Of a stretch of DNA of 45,402 nt, positions 6,104 to 13,778 are shown in pieces. The translations under genes and the position numbers were made by a program. Source of the stretch: a virus; the IMG/VR virus record IMGVR_UViG_3300021356_000037, positions 1 through 45,402 of that record, one strand, 5' to 3'. The notes under the pieces are model-generated. The model worked only from the letters and a program-made list of their open reading frames with translations, searched no databases and was not told the origin of the DNA. The number at the start of each line of letters is the position of its first letter. Position 1 is the first letter of the stretch.

Positions 6104-6129
6104 GGACCCTTGACGGGTCCTCTTTTTTT
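6102..6129 (+). terminator. Strong intrinsic terminator
   Basis: GAGGACCC (6102-6109) pairs perfectly with GGGTCCTC (6115-6122), loop TTGAC, then seven T. The stem starts inside the stop codon of the preceding gene. Confidence 0.9.
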
Positions 6130-6138
6130 GTCTATAAT
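6110..6138 (+). promoter_or_regulatory. Promoter with -35 in the terminator loop
   Basis: TTGACG (6110-6115), whose first five bases are the terminator loop, is followed by exactly 17 nt and TATAAT (6133-6138). The T-tract of the terminator is the promoter spacer. It drives the 63-residue gene at 6160 and probably thyX. Confidence 0.75.
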
Positions 6139-6159
6139 TAAAGGAAGTATATTTTTCCT

Positions 6160-6351
6160 ATGGATAGAGAGAAACTAAAACTGATTGTGAGGAACATGAA
6201 GTCTCTTGTCGATGTACTAGAGTCTGAAGTATACTCTGATGTAGAAGCATACACAGATAAAAGGGAAAACTTTGACGACCCTGCTTCTTACTACGCACCC
6301 ATTTCAGATTACGACGAAATTTTTAATGACGATGACGGATACCCTGACTAA
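6160..6351 (+). CDS. Hypothetical acidic protein, 63 aa
   Basis: First gene behind the terminator-embedded promoter, with AAAGGAAG about 12 bases upstream of ATG. The protein has an N-terminal helix (MDREKLKLIVRNMKSLVDVL) and a very acidic tail (DYDEIFNDDDGYPD). It recalls a short protein found upstream of thyX in cyanophages, from memory. Its 3' end overlaps the thyX start. Confidence 0.6.
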   Translation: MDREKLKLIVRNMKSLVDVLESEVYSDVEAYTDKRENFDDPASYYAPISDYDEIFNDDDGYPD

Positions 6352-6976
6352 ACTTATTAGCGTTACTCCCGACGCAGAAAAGCACATGGCATATTGTGCC
6401 CGTGTGTCAAACCCTAACAACCAAGAGAACGAAAAGTTCTCTGGTCTCTTGAAGTATTGTGTAAAGCACCAGCACTGGTCTATCTTCGAGCAGGCATATA
6501 TGACTCTGGAGATTAATACCACACGCGGCATTGCGGCCCAAGTGCTTCGGCATCGTAGTTTTACATATCAAGAATTTTCACAACGCTATGCTGATTCTAC
6601 CCTACTCGCGGAGACGATCCCTCTACCTGAACTTCGGCGTCAAGACACCAAGAATCGTCAGAATTCTATTGATGATATTGACCCGTTTGTCCGTCAAGAG
6701 TTCCAGATCAAAATTCAAAAGCACTTTGATGAAGGAATGAAACTCTATCAAGAGATGCTTGATGCTGAAATCGCAAAGGAGTGTGCTCGGTTTGTGCTGC
6801 CCTTGGCCTGCCCCACCAGGATCTACATGACAGGTTCTGTGAGGTCTTGGATTCATTACATTGATTTGCGCTCTGCAAACGGCACACAGAAGGAGCATAT
6901 GGACATTGCACTGGGTGCTAAGGAGATCTTTATCGAACAGTTCCCTGCAGTTGCTGAAGCAATGGAGTGGACTTGA
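6332..6976 (+). CDS. thyX: Flavin-dependent thymidylate synthase
   Basis: ThyX converts dUMP to dTMP using FAD, NADPH and methylene-tetrahydrofolate. The signature RHRX7S is visible as RHRSFTYQEFS (about residues 73-83), followed by QRYAD; the helix RFVLPLACPTRIYMTGSVRSW and the substrate region LRSANGTQKEH are typical. ATG 6332 (MTDTLTKLISVTPDAEKHM) is chosen because family members start just before KLIS; ATG 6326 is equally possible and there is no clear ribosome site. Cyanophages commonly carry ThyX to supply thymidine for genome replication. Confidence 0.95.
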   Translation: MTDTLTKLISVTPDAEKHMAYCARVSNPNNQENEKFSGLLKYCVKHQHWSIFEQAYMTLEINTTRGIAAQVLRHRSFTYQEFSQRYADSTLLAETIPLPELRRQDTKNRQNSIDDIDPFVRQEFQIKIQKHFDEGMKLYQEMLDAEIAKECARFVLPLACPTRIYMTGSVRSWIHYIDLRSANGTQKEHMDIALGAKEIFIEQFPAVAEAMEWT

Positions 6977-7002
6977 CACTCCGTAATAAATAAAAACATA
7001 CT
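6973..7002 (+). promoter_or_regulatory. Possible promoter before phoH unit
   Basis: TTGACA (6973-6978) with an 18-nt spacer to CATACT (6997-7002), which matches only four of six -10 bases. The spacer also contains AATAAATA (6985-6992), a late-promoter-like box. GGAGTG (6964-6969) and CACTCC (6977-6982) form a 6-bp hairpin around the thyX stop. This could be a mixed early/late start. Confidence 0.35.
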
Positions 7003-7014
7003 TGAATTTATTTT

Positions 7015-7263
7015 ATGGCAACATATCCTGTTATTAATAAGACAACTGGTGAGCAGAAAGAAGTAAAACTTAGTGTTCATGAATGGGATCAGTGGAAGAT
7101 TGACAATCCTGAATGGGATAGAGACTGGAGCGATCCATCCACCGCACCTGCTTGCGGTGAGATTGGAGAGGTCTACGACAAATTAAAGAAGTCTCATCCA
7201 GGTTGGAATGATGTACTTCGTAAAGCATCCAAAGCCCCAGGCTCCACCGTTCGCCCCGTCTAA
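7015..7263 (+). CDS. Hypothetical protein before phoH, 82 aa
   Basis: The protein begins ATYPVINKTTGEQKEVKLS, with an aromatic-rich middle (HEWDQWKIDNPEWDRDW) and an end HPGWNDVLRKASKAPGSTVRP. The layout recalls FmdB-like phage proteins that have lost their zinc cysteines (only one cysteine remains), but this is tentative. It lies six bases upstream of phoH in the same orientation. Confidence 0.65.
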   Translation: MATYPVINKTTGEQKEVKLSVHEWDQWKIDNPEWDRDWSDPSTAPACGEIGEVYDKLKKSHPGWNDVLRKASKAPGSTVRPV

Positions 7264-7269
7264 TCACAC

Positions 7270-8022
7270 ATGCCAAGAAGAAAAAAGTCTGACCAACCCA
7301 TTGGTGTAGGATTGACTGCTAAACAAATGAAGAGAAAGAAACCGATCAATTCGGATCTTCTCAGAGATATTGAACCCCTTACAAACAATCAAGAATTATT
7401 GTTTGAAGGTTTTGGTAAAGGTCAGAACATTGTTGCATATGGCGCAGCAGGTACAGGTAAAACTTTTATCACTCTGTATAATGCATTAGTTGATGTACTC
7501 GATCAAAACACTCCATACGAAAAGATTTACATCGTTCGTTCTCTGGTAGCAACCAGAGAGATCGGTTTCCTTCCTGGAGACCACGAAGATAAGTCTTCAC
7601 TTTACCAGATTCCATATAAGAATATGGTAAAGTATATGTTCCAGATGCCTAGTGATGCTGACTTTGAGATGCTCTATGCAAATCTCAAAACTCAGGATAC
7701 AATTAGTTTCTGGAGCACATCATTCATCCGTGGAACAACTCTTGATAAGGCAATCATCATCGTTGATGAATTCCAAAACTTGAACTTCCACGAACTTGAT
7801 TCAATCATCACCCGTGTTGGTGAAGATTCTAAGATCATGTTCTGTGGTGATGCAACTCAAACAGACTTAGTTAAAACTAATGAGAGGAATGGCATCATTG
7901 ACTTTATGTCCATTCTTCGTTCAATGCCTTCAATGGATATCATTGAGTTTGGTGTTGATGACATTGTTAGATCTGGTCTTTGTAAAGAATATCTACTTGC
8001 TAAAATGGATCTTGGTTTATGA
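7270..8022 (+). CDS. phoH: PhoH-like P-loop ATPase
   Basis: A 250-residue PhoH family protein. Walker A is GAAGTGKT (residues 58-65), Walker B is AIIIVDEFQN (near residue 165) and the sensor segment is IMFCGDATQTDL. PhoH proteins are cytoplasmic ATPases with RNA helicase or RNase-related roles; the phage version is common in marine phages, and its link to phosphate stress in this phage is unproven. The stop overlaps the ATG of the exonuclease (ATGA), so the two are coupled. Confidence 0.95.
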   Translation: MPRRKKSDQPIGVGLTAKQMKRKKPINSDLLRDIEPLTNNQELLFEGFGKGQNIVAYGAAGTGKTFITLYNALVDVLDQNTPYEKIYIVRSLVATREIGFLPGDHEDKSSLYQIPYKNMVKYMFQMPSDADFEMLYANLKTQDTISFWSTSFIRGTTLDKAIIIVDEFQNLNFHELDSIITRVGEDSKIMFCGDATQTDLVKTNERNGIIDFMSILRSMPSMDIIEFGVDDIVRSGLCKEYLLAKMDLGL

Positions 8023-8702
8023 ATTTTGTCCATCATAATTATCTCGGTGACGTTGAACTAACAAAAAAAGAAACAAATGGCATCCGTCTCTACAACCTTC
8101 CTAGTGGGGACTGGGTGCCTTCTATTACGTCTGTAACTTCTTTCTATAATCGACAGATCTTTGCCGACTGGCGTAAGAGAGTTGGTATTGAAGAAGCAAA
8201 TCGTATCACTAAGAAGGCCACGTCGCGGGGAACAGACTTCCACGCGGCAACTGAACTCTACATGCTGAATAAAGAGATCAATTGGGATGAGTTCAAACCT
8301 CTGACCAAGATCATGTTTGCTCACGCAAGACCATATCTAGACAAGATAAATAATATACACGCTATTGAAAGGACTCTGTATTCAGAGTATCTTGGCCTTG
8401 CTGGTAGAGTTGACTGCATTGGTGAGTACGAAGGAGAACTGGCAGTCATTGACTTTAAGACATCTGAAAAGATCAAACCAGAGAAGTGGTTGGAAAACTA
8501 TTTCGTTCAAGAGATGTTTTACGCCTCTGCTTACTATGAGATGACTGGCATCTCTGTCAAAAAACTTATCACCATTATGGTTACACCAGCTGGTGAGGTC
8601 GAAGTATTTGACAAACGTAACAAAGGGGACTATATTAAGCTACTAGTAAGGTATATTAAAGAATTTGTACATCACAATACTGGGACAAAAGATGGAGAAT
8701 GA
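8019..8702 (+). CDS. PD-(D/E)XK exonuclease
   Basis: A 227-residue nuclease of the RecB/Cas4/MGME1-like PD-(D/E)XK group. Visible active-site pieces are H75 in RGTDFHAATELYM, D132 in AGRVDCIGEYEG, the VIDFKTSEK core (D145, K147), and the QxxxY motif Q164-Y168 (FVQEMFYASAY). It probably degrades or processes DNA, for example host DNA turnover or recombination, alongside the replication genes next to it. Its end overlaps the gp33 start. Confidence 0.85.
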   Translation: MNFVHHNYLGDVELTKKETNGIRLYNLPSGDWVPSITSVTSFYNRQIFADWRKRVGIEEANRITKKATSRGTDFHAATELYMLNKEINWDEFKPLTKIMFAHARPYLDKINNIHAIERTLYSEYLGLAGRVDCIGEYEGELAVIDFKTSEKIKPEKWLENYFVQEMFYASAYYEMTGISVKKLITIMVTPAGEVEVFDKRNKGDYIKLLVRYIKEFVHHNTGTKDGE

Positions 8703-8949
8703 TCTGGAAAAGGTCCTAGAGAAAAAGTTTTACTGCCCGTCTAGGTTTACACAAGAAATCGAGAACGTTGTTCTAGACAATCCTGAGATGTCGTATATCG
8801 ATGCGGTAGTGTTCTTCTGTGAGAAGAATAATATTGACGTGGAGTCTGTATCTAAACTGATCTCTAAACCTTTGAAGGAGAAGATTAAGGGTGAGGCAAT
8901 GGAGTTGAACTTCCTTAAGAGAACTACCCGGGCAAAATTGCCCCTTTGA
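8692..8949 (+). CDS. 33: gp33-like late transcription accessory protein
   Basis: An 85-residue protein starting MENDLEKVLEKKFYCPSRF; ATG 8692 overlaps the exonuclease stop. T4 gp33 bridges RNA polymerase and the sliding clamp to activate late promoters. The call rests on the compact helical sequence (SYIDAVVFFCEKNNIDVESV; ISKPLKEKIKGEAMELNFLK) and on position just before gp59, as in T4 (59-33 neighbours). Late-promoter boxes elsewhere in the window fit its role. A GGGCA/TGCCC hairpin (8930-8943) lies in its 3' end. Confidence 0.75.
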   Translation: MENDLEKVLEKKFYCPSRFTQEIENVVLDNPEMSYIDAVVFFCEKNNIDVESVSKLISKPLKEKIKGEAMELNFLKRTTRAKLPL

Positions 8950-9007
8950 TTCCATTTTTGGGGGAAAAAAATCCCGGCAAAAATTTGACTCTATTACTTT
9001 TTTGATG

Positions 9008-9607
9008 ATGCCATTTGATGCCTATAAGCAATACCTCTCTTTGAAGAATCACTTTACCAAAGAGAAGTATGATTACCACAAGTATTGTGGAAAGAGTCGT
9101 GCGACCGTACAATCTTTCTATAAAAGAAAAGACCGCTTCTGGTTTGAGAAACTTGCAAGAAACAAGTCAGACCAAGAGGTGGTTGAATTTTTTGTATCGA
9201 ACTTTATCACCTGCACTGATCCAAGTAAGCTTTGGATAGGAGAAATGATACGCGAAGGTGAAGGTCGATATACTGATTGGAAAAAGAGAACCCAGTCCCT
9301 CTCTTATCTTTTCAAGGAAGAAGTAGAATGTCTGTTCGCAGACAATAACTTTGATTGTATGTTCGCAAAGGATGGAACACGCCATCCAGAAATCCTCAAG
9401 ACATATCTTAGAGGTGAAGTATCTATTGAGACCATGGTCATTCTTGACAAGATACTTGGGTATCGGATAGACTTCGACCGTCATCTATCTGACCCAGTGT
9501 GGGAAACCGTAAGTTTACGAATTAAAAAGTATTCTTCGTTCCTACATATAGATGTATTTCGTTATAAAAAAATTCTAAAAGAGATCGTTCTAGGAGGAGT
9601 AAAGTGA
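9008..9607 (+). CDS. 59: gp59-like helicase loader
   Basis: About 199 residues starting MPFDAYKQYLSLKNHFTKEK, the typical gp59 N-terminus. In T4 gp59 loads the gp41 helicase onto gp32-coated forks. The basic, aromatic helical sequence (YHKYCGKSRATVQSFYKRKD) is consistent. Three consecutive candidate starts exist (TTG 9002, ATG 9005, ATG 9008); no clear ribosome site separates them. It overlaps the next gene by GTGA and lies near gp32, its known partner. Confidence 0.88.
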   Translation: MPFDAYKQYLSLKNHFTKEKYDYHKYCGKSRATVQSFYKRKDRFWFEKLARNKSDQEVVEFFVSNFITCTDPSKLWIGEMIREGEGRYTDWKKRTQSLSYLFKEEVECLFADNNFDCMFAKDGTRHPEILKTYLRGEVSIETMVILDKILGYRIDFDRHLSDPVWETVSLRIKKYSSFLHIDVFRYKKILKEIVLGGVK

Positions 9608-9948
9608 GTTTCTTTGATTCTGAATTTGTTCGTTCTGAGATGGTTGAAATTTCAGAATTACAAGAAGACATCTATGGTAACGTTTTTAAGTTTCCATCGA
9701 TGAGTAAAGACGATAAAATCAAGCATGTTGAGATGCTGGAGAAGTTGTTATCTAAACAACAGACCCTGTATACTCGACTGAGTTTATCTGATGACCCAGA
9801 AGCGATCGAAATGAAGCGACGTATTACAGACTCGGCTGTCCAAATGGGTATGCCTAAGGATGTTGATATGAGTGTTATCTTTAGTAATATGGCAACACTC
9901 TTAGATACGATGCGTCAGCAGATTGACAAGACAGGTTCCGACCTGTAG
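9604..9948 (+). CDS. DUF1825-like protein, 114 aa
   Basis: GTG 9604 overlaps the gp59 stop, with AGGAGG just upstream (9591-9597). The sequence begins SFFDSEFVRSEMVEISELQ and has KIKHVEMLEKLLSKQQTLYT and LSLSDDPEA, resembling the cyanobacterial DUF1825 family, whose function is unknown. It is wedged between gp59 and gp32, so a role in replication or in host takeover is possible, but nothing proves it. Its 3' end holds the promoter of gp32. Confidence 0.75.
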   Translation: MSFFDSEFVRSEMVEISELQEDIYGNVFKFPSMSKDDKIKHVEMLEKLLSKQQTLYTRLSLSDDPEAIEMKRRITDSAVQMGMPKDVDMSVIFSNMATLLDTMRQQIDKTGSDL

Positions 9949-9951
9949 AAT
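9923..9951 (+). promoter_or_regulatory. Sigma70-like promoter of gp32
   Basis: TTGACA (9923-9928), 17 nt, TAGAAT (9946-9951). A perfect ACAGGT-TCCG-ACCTGT hairpin (9931-9946) fills the spacer and overlaps the upstream stop codon. The expected start near 9958 gives a 38-base leader. Confidence 0.7.
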
Positions 9952-9969
9952 AACGAAGTCCACAAAGGC

Positions 9970-10011
9970 CAAATCCAACAAATCTAACAAATCCTATGTC
10001 TTTCGCAAATC
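9970..10011 (+). repeat. CAAATC 9-nt repeats in gp32 leader
   Basis: CAAATC occurs at 9970, 9979 and 9988, exactly nine bases apart, and again at 10006 in the same register inside the first codons. The region is A/C-rich, has no Shine-Dalgarno sequence and looks unstructured, so it is a candidate translational operator bound by gp32 itself. Confidence 0.6.
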
Positions 10012-10934
10012 TTAAAAAGCAATCTTCTCTTGGTTCTCTGACCGCTAAACTGGTTAAAGAAGTAGAGAAGCAGAATAATACTGGTGGCGGTGGTGATGAC
10101 CGCCTGTGGAAACCAGAGATGGATAAGACTGGTAATGGTTACGCTGTAATCCGCTTCCTGCCTGCTCCTGATGGTGAAGACCTCCCTTGGGTCAAACTGT
10201 ACTCCCACGCCTTCCAGGGACCTGGTGGATGGTATATTGAGAACTCCCTGACTACCACTGGTGGTAAGGATCCTGTCTCTGAGTACAATCGTGAACTCTG
10301 GAACAGCGGTATCGATGCAGACAAAGATACTGTCCGCAAGCAGAAGCGTAAACTGTCCTTCTATGCCAACATCTATGTTGTGCAGGACAAAGCAAATCCT
10401 CAGAACGAAGGTAAAGTCTTCCTCTACAAGTTTGGTAAGAAGATCTTTGACAAGATCATGGAAGCAATGCAACCTGAGTATGAAGATGAGACTGCAATCA
10501 ATCCCTTTGACTTCTGGCAGGGTGCAAACTTCAAACTGAAGTTGAAGAAGGTTGCAGGTTACTGGAACTATGATTCCTCAGAGTTCGCAGCACCTTCCCC
10601 TCTCCTTGATGATGACGATGCCCTTGAGGCACTGTGGAAGAAGCAGTATTCACTGCAGGCACTGGTTGCTGCCGATCAGTTCAAGTCCTATGAGGATCTT
10701 GAGAAGCGTCTGAAGATGGTTCTGGGTCAGAAGCAAGCACCTGCTCGTCGCTTTGATGAAGAGACTGCTGACGAGGACAACGATCGTGGTTCTTATACTC
10801 CCGATTTCAACTCCCGTGATATCAAACCCGTCCCTCCCAATCTGAAGGAAGAACTCAACAATCTGAGTCCTACCAAGACTGATGAGGATGAAGACGATGC
10901 TCTCTCTTACTTCCAGAAACTGGCAGAAGAGTGA
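9996..10934 (+). CDS. 32: gp32-like single-stranded DNA-binding protein
   Basis: A 312-residue ssDNA-binding protein. The N-terminus FANLKKQSSLGSL has the LAST-like basic/serine motif used for cooperativity, the core aligns with T4 gp32 around LYSHAFQGPGGWYIE, and the C-terminus is highly acidic (DEDEDDALSYFQKLAEE) for partner binding. There is no cysteine in the whole protein, so the zinc ligands of T4 (C77, C87, C90) are absent, although the histidine (H71) remains. It coats replication intermediates and pairs with gp59 nearby. Strong codon bias and its own promoter suggest high expression. Confidence 0.95.
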   Translation: MSFANLKKQSSLGSLTAKLVKEVEKQNNTGGGGDDRLWKPEMDKTGNGYAVIRFLPAPDGEDLPWVKLYSHAFQGPGGWYIENSLTTTGGKDPVSEYNRELWNSGIDADKDTVRKQKRKLSFYANIYVVQDKANPQNEGKVFLYKFGKKIFDKIMEAMQPEYEDETAINPFDFWQGANFKLKLKKVAGYWNYDSSEFAAPSPLLDDDDALEALWKKQYSLQALVAADQFKSYEDLEKRLKMVLGQKQAPARRFDEETADEDNDRGSYTPDFNSRDIKPVPPNLKEELNNLSPTKTDEDEDDALSYFQKLAEE

Positions 10935-11597
10935 TTAATCAGTTAGTCTAATATTACTAGATGATTTCAAGGTTCCGCTGATATAGTCAGAGGAACCTTT
11001 TTTGTATTTCATCTCTTTGTCAATATCATCTAGAATGACTGGAAGATATCTTGCTTTGATTAAAGATATATTTCTCTTGTCTTCTTCTATTCTTGTTTCA
11101 TAGGTTAAGTTGGTGACTGGCGTAGATATATCACCAGTGGTTACAAAAGATGCTTGACCCTCTTCATAGTAAGTATATGATGCACCTTGATTTACGGTGA
11201 GACCTTCTTCTAAGAGGACGATACCTTTTTGGTTCTTGACTTCTATTGACTCATAGTGATGCACTTCATTCAATTTTTCATATGATCCATACTTATCAAG
11301 TACAAAGGAATCAAATGTGAGTTGTGGCATAGGCCATTCAGTTTGAATATTGATAATATTGTTTGATACTAAGACCAACCAGTCAAGTTCTGAGTCTCCG
11401 TAAATTTGATTCGCAACATTATCTGGACGATCATCGCCCTTTATTTGATATTTTTCAAAGAGAGTAGTGTTTTGGAAAATATCTTTTCTTAACTTAATTC
11501 TTCTGAAAAGATTTTTCATCTTGACTTGACTTCCAATTCTTGCATTGGAAGATCTATCAGCGTAATTAAAATCTGGAACGTAACTGAAATAACCCAT
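10935..11597 (-). CDS. 53: gp53-like baseplate wedge protein
   Basis: A 220-residue protein starting MGYFSYVPDFNYADRS. T4 gp53 is a wedge subunit that joins wedges into the baseplate. The shared region is visible: RRIKLRKDIFQNTTLFEKYQ then IKGDDRPDNVANQIYGDSEL with DWLVLVSNN, matching the pattern IKG-RPE-ANAIYG-YWVLL of T4. Its 3' end abuts the gp32 stop with no gap and encloses the gp32 terminator. It is the last gene of the leftward operon and follows gp48 by one base. Confidence 0.85.
   Translation of the reverse strand: MGYFSYVPDFNYADRSSNARIGSQVKMKNLFRRIKLRKDIFQNTTLFEKYQIKGDDRPDNVANQIYGDSELDWLVLVSNNIINIQTEWPMPQLTFDSFVLDKYGSYEKLNEVHHYESIEVKNQKGIVLLEEGLTVNQGASYTYYEEGQASFVTTGDISTPVTNLTYETRIEEDKRNISLIKARYLPVILDDIDKEMKYKKGSSDYISGTLKSSSNIRLTD
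10969..11003 (+). terminator. Intrinsic terminator for gp32, inside gp53
   Basis: AAGGTTCC (10969-10976) pairs with GGAACCTT (10992-10999), with CTGA/TCAG as inner stem, followed by T to 11003. It works in the plus direction (no T-run on the minus side) and lies wholly inside the 3' coding part of the convergent gp53 gene. Confidence 0.85.
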
Positions 11598-11598
11598 T

Positions 11599-12933
11599 TT
11601 AGAAACCTACGTCTGCGTAACCGTCGCCATAATCATCATCAAATACTGGTTCAAGTTCGGAGAATGCCATCTGAACTGTATATTGTGTAGGAGAACCATC
11701 TGTATATGTTGCATAGTTTCCTGCAGGTGCATACTGAACTGATAAACCTGTCAGAGCACACTCTTTAAATTTGTTTAGGAATGGATTCAATCGTTGAGAT
11801 CCTCCTTTATAATATCCAAGGAAGAATGTGTGTGGTGATTTTATGAATAAGAAACCATCTGATTTCTTAGGACTCATTCCTTGCTTCAATGTTCTAATAA
11901 TTTGCAATACACTCTGAGATTCCGATGCACTTCTTGGAGTAAAATTAAAAGTAAAAGTAAACTTTCTAAGTTCTGCACCAGAGAACAGCAGTTCTAAGTT
12001 ATTATTTAACACTGCACCTTCTATTCTTCCTAACGCATTTACTCCTGTGATTGATTTTGTTACTGCACCTTTTACTGCTGTTTTGACACCCTCTGCCTGT
12101 TGTTTAACTCCTGCTGCTACATTACCTGCAGCATCTCCAAGTGCTCCTTCAAGAGCACCTTGTACAAGTTCGGCACCAGCAACTTGTAGTGGATCTAATT
12201 TATCATCACCCCATCCAACATTGTTCTGATCACTGATTCCACCAGGAATAGGCAAGTAGATGCTAGATAAGATGCTTCTACCTCCTTGAGAGTTGGATCT
12301 AGGGGTGATTCCAATACTACCCTCAGAAGGCGTTACACCTCTAGGTTTATATTCAACCATCTGCAACTTTAAAAAGTCTTGGGTGTTAGTATCAATATCT
12401 TCTGGATATCTTATGACTTGTGCGTAATCTGTTCTTTGTTGAACGTTTGACAATCCACTTCCTGGTTCTTTTGTCGCAGTTGGTGATTGTTGAGTTCCTG
12501 CTGTATCAGGACTATTAGCATTGTTTCCAGATCCACCACCTACAACGTCAACGTTCTTTTTACCAACTTCAGTTAATCCACCTGCCGCAGCTTGCTCTTC
12601 ATTTGCAAGTGCTGCTTCTCCTGCTTGTTTCGTCTGTTGTCTAATGGAACTTCTAAGTTGCGAATCAGGATTCTGTAGGGCTTTCTTTTCTCCTTCTGTC
12701 GCTGTAGATAAAGTTGTGTCGTTGGTTATTTTACCGTTCTTATCTGCGGTAACCTCACTAATCTTTACGGCATTATTTCCTTTCGAATCAGTTCTATATG
12801 TCTCTCTCTTAACGCTACCATCCGCCAGAGTAGTAACGTCAGTCTTATAATATTTTTCGGTAGTCTTGGTTGACGCTCTACCTTGCTTTTCGGTTACTTT
12901 GACTTTTGATTGACTACTAGTTGCCGACGCCAT
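11599..12933 (-). CDS. 48: gp48-like baseplate tail-tube cap
   Basis: A 444-residue protein. The C-terminal half carries the gp48/gp54-type tube-cap fold: LELLFSGAELRKFTFTFNF, PRSASESQSVLQIIRTLKQ, GFLFIKSPHTFFLGY and CALTGLSVQYAPAGNYATY. The N-terminal 150 residues are low-complexity (threonine, serine, alanine and glutamine), unlike T4 gp48 (364 aa), and may be an added flexible arm. In T4 it caps the hub and starts tube polymerisation. It lies between gp53 and a hypothetical gene in the leftward operon. Confidence 0.8.
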   Translation of the reverse strand: MASATSSQSKVKVTEKQGRASTKTTEKYYKTDVTTLADGSVKRETYRTDSKGNNAVKISEVTADKNGKITNDTTLSTATEGEKKALQNPDSQLRSSIRQQTKQAGEAALANEEQAAAGGLTEVGKKNVDVVGGGSGNNANSPDTAGTQQSPTATKEPGSGLSNVQQRTDYAQVIRYPEDIDTNTQDFLKLQMVEYKPRGVTPSEGSIGITPRSNSQGGRSILSSIYLPIPGGISDQNNVGWGDDKLDPLQVAGAELVQGALEGALGDAAGNVAAGVKQQAEGVKTAVKGAVTKSITGVNALGRIEGAVLNNNLELLFSGAELRKFTFTFNFTPRSASESQSVLQIIRTLKQGMSPKKSDGFLFIKSPHTFFLGYYKGGSQRLNPFLNKFKECALTGLSVQYAPAGNYATYTDGSPTQYTVQMAFSELEPVFDDDYGDGYADVGF

Positions 12934-12948
12934 TAGATAGGTTTATTT

Positions 12949-13296
12949 TTAGTTATTTAGTAGGTATTTGGCATAAGGTAGAGACCTTACAGACTTTATC
13001 TCCATAGTAGGGATTTGATGAAATGAATTCGCACCAACTTCACCCCATCCATAATTTCTATATTCGCCCCAGTGATAGTTGATACCTCTAAACCCCCAAC
13101 TAAAGAGTTCTGTCACTGCAACTAAAGGGTATTGGTCGTATTGTATGTTGGGTGTTGTAGGACTATAGACGAATGTATAGTATCCACCAACTTCAGGAAC
13201 TAACACACTTTCAAAGGTATCTCTAATCAAGTCCATTATTTCATCGGGTGTTTCATTCCCGACAAGCATATCTTTGATCTCGAATCCCCTATCCAT
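12949..13296 (-). CDS. Hypothetical structural-type protein, 115 aa
   Basis: The protein begins MDRGFEIKDMLVGNETPDEI and has a tryptophan/tyrosine-rich middle (LFSWGFRGINYHWGEYRNYG). It is between gp4 and gp48 in the leftward operon, so it may help tail or head completion. No function is recognised. Its stop codon region contains a leftward ACTAAATA late-like box. Its ATG overlaps the gp4 stop by one base. Confidence 0.65.
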   Translation of the reverse strand: MDRGFEIKDMLVGNETPDEIMDLIRDTFESVLVPEVGGYYTFVYSPTTPNIQYDQYPLVAVTELFSWGFRGINYHWGEYRNYGWGEVGANSFHQIPTMEIKSVRSLPYAKYLLNN

Positions 13297-13739
13297 TACT
13301 TGATACCTAGTTCGTCTTCTGTTATGATTTTGAATTCGATCATTCTATCAGCACAAAATTCTTCAGCAGCTTTCCACTTTGCTTGGTTCTTTGCATACTC
13401 AGTTACTTCATAGATGTATGATTTTGTCTGTCTTTTGGGTGTTTTTGGTGGACGTGTCTGCTTCTTTGGTTTGACTTCAATCACATAAGTTTTAATCTTT
13501 CCAGAGTTCTCTCTCAACTTGACGATGAAGTCTGGGAAATACTTATGAACTCTATTGTCAATTGGTGACACATAAGGGATAGAGAACTCTTCAGAACCCC
13601 AAGAGATTACATTCTCATTCAAGTCGCACCACCGACACATTTTACGTTCCCAACTACTACGACATATGATATTGTTGGAATCGCCTTTATACTTCTTGGG
13701 AAAAGATGGATAGTATCTACTTTTATAAGTTTCTCCCAT
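13296..13739 (-). CDS. 4: gp4-like head completion nuclease
   Basis: A 147-residue protein similar to T4 gp4 (150 aa), needed to complete heads before tail joining. The landmarks are NNIICRSSWERKMCRWCDLN with E31, the YFPDFIV strand with D70, and YVIEVKPKK with E88 and K90: the PD-(D/E)XK nuclease pattern. Further T4-like matches are SEEFSIPYVSPIDNRVHKYF and the AKNQAKWKAAEEFCADR helix. It is the first gene of the leftward late operon, about 30 bases downstream of a perfect late promoter. Confidence 0.92.
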   Translation of the reverse strand: MGETYKSRYYPSFPKKYKGDSNNIICRSSWERKMCRWCDLNENVISWGSEEFSIPYVSPIDNRVHKYFPDFIVKLRENSGKIKTYVIEVKPKKQTRPPKTPKRQTKSYIYEVTEYAKNQAKWKAAEEFCADRMIEFKIITEDELGIK

Positions 13740-13770
13740 TATCTCTACTACATAATATATAAGGTAAATC

Positions 13771-13778
13771 TATTTATA
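13771..13778 (-). promoter_or_regulatory. T4-type late promoter, leftward
   Basis: The minus strand reads TATAAATA, the exact T4 late-promoter box, 32 bases upstream of the gp4 ATG. It lies in the 40-base divergent gap between gp4 and the tail tube-like gene. Confidence 0.75.

Noticed and set aside
8930-8958. GGGCA-TGCCC hairpin at the end of gp33 as a terminator
   Set aside because: It lacks a good T-run directly after the stem and lies inside a replication operon that should be read through.
8950-9004. TTGACT at 8985 as a promoter for gp59
   Set aside because: No acceptable -10 at 16-18 bases; the T-rich stretch before the start explains the chance match.
11521-12930. Plus-strand open frames opposite gp48
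   Set aside because: They have biased serine/alanine/proline composition as expected for shadows of a coding minus strand and no ribosome sites.
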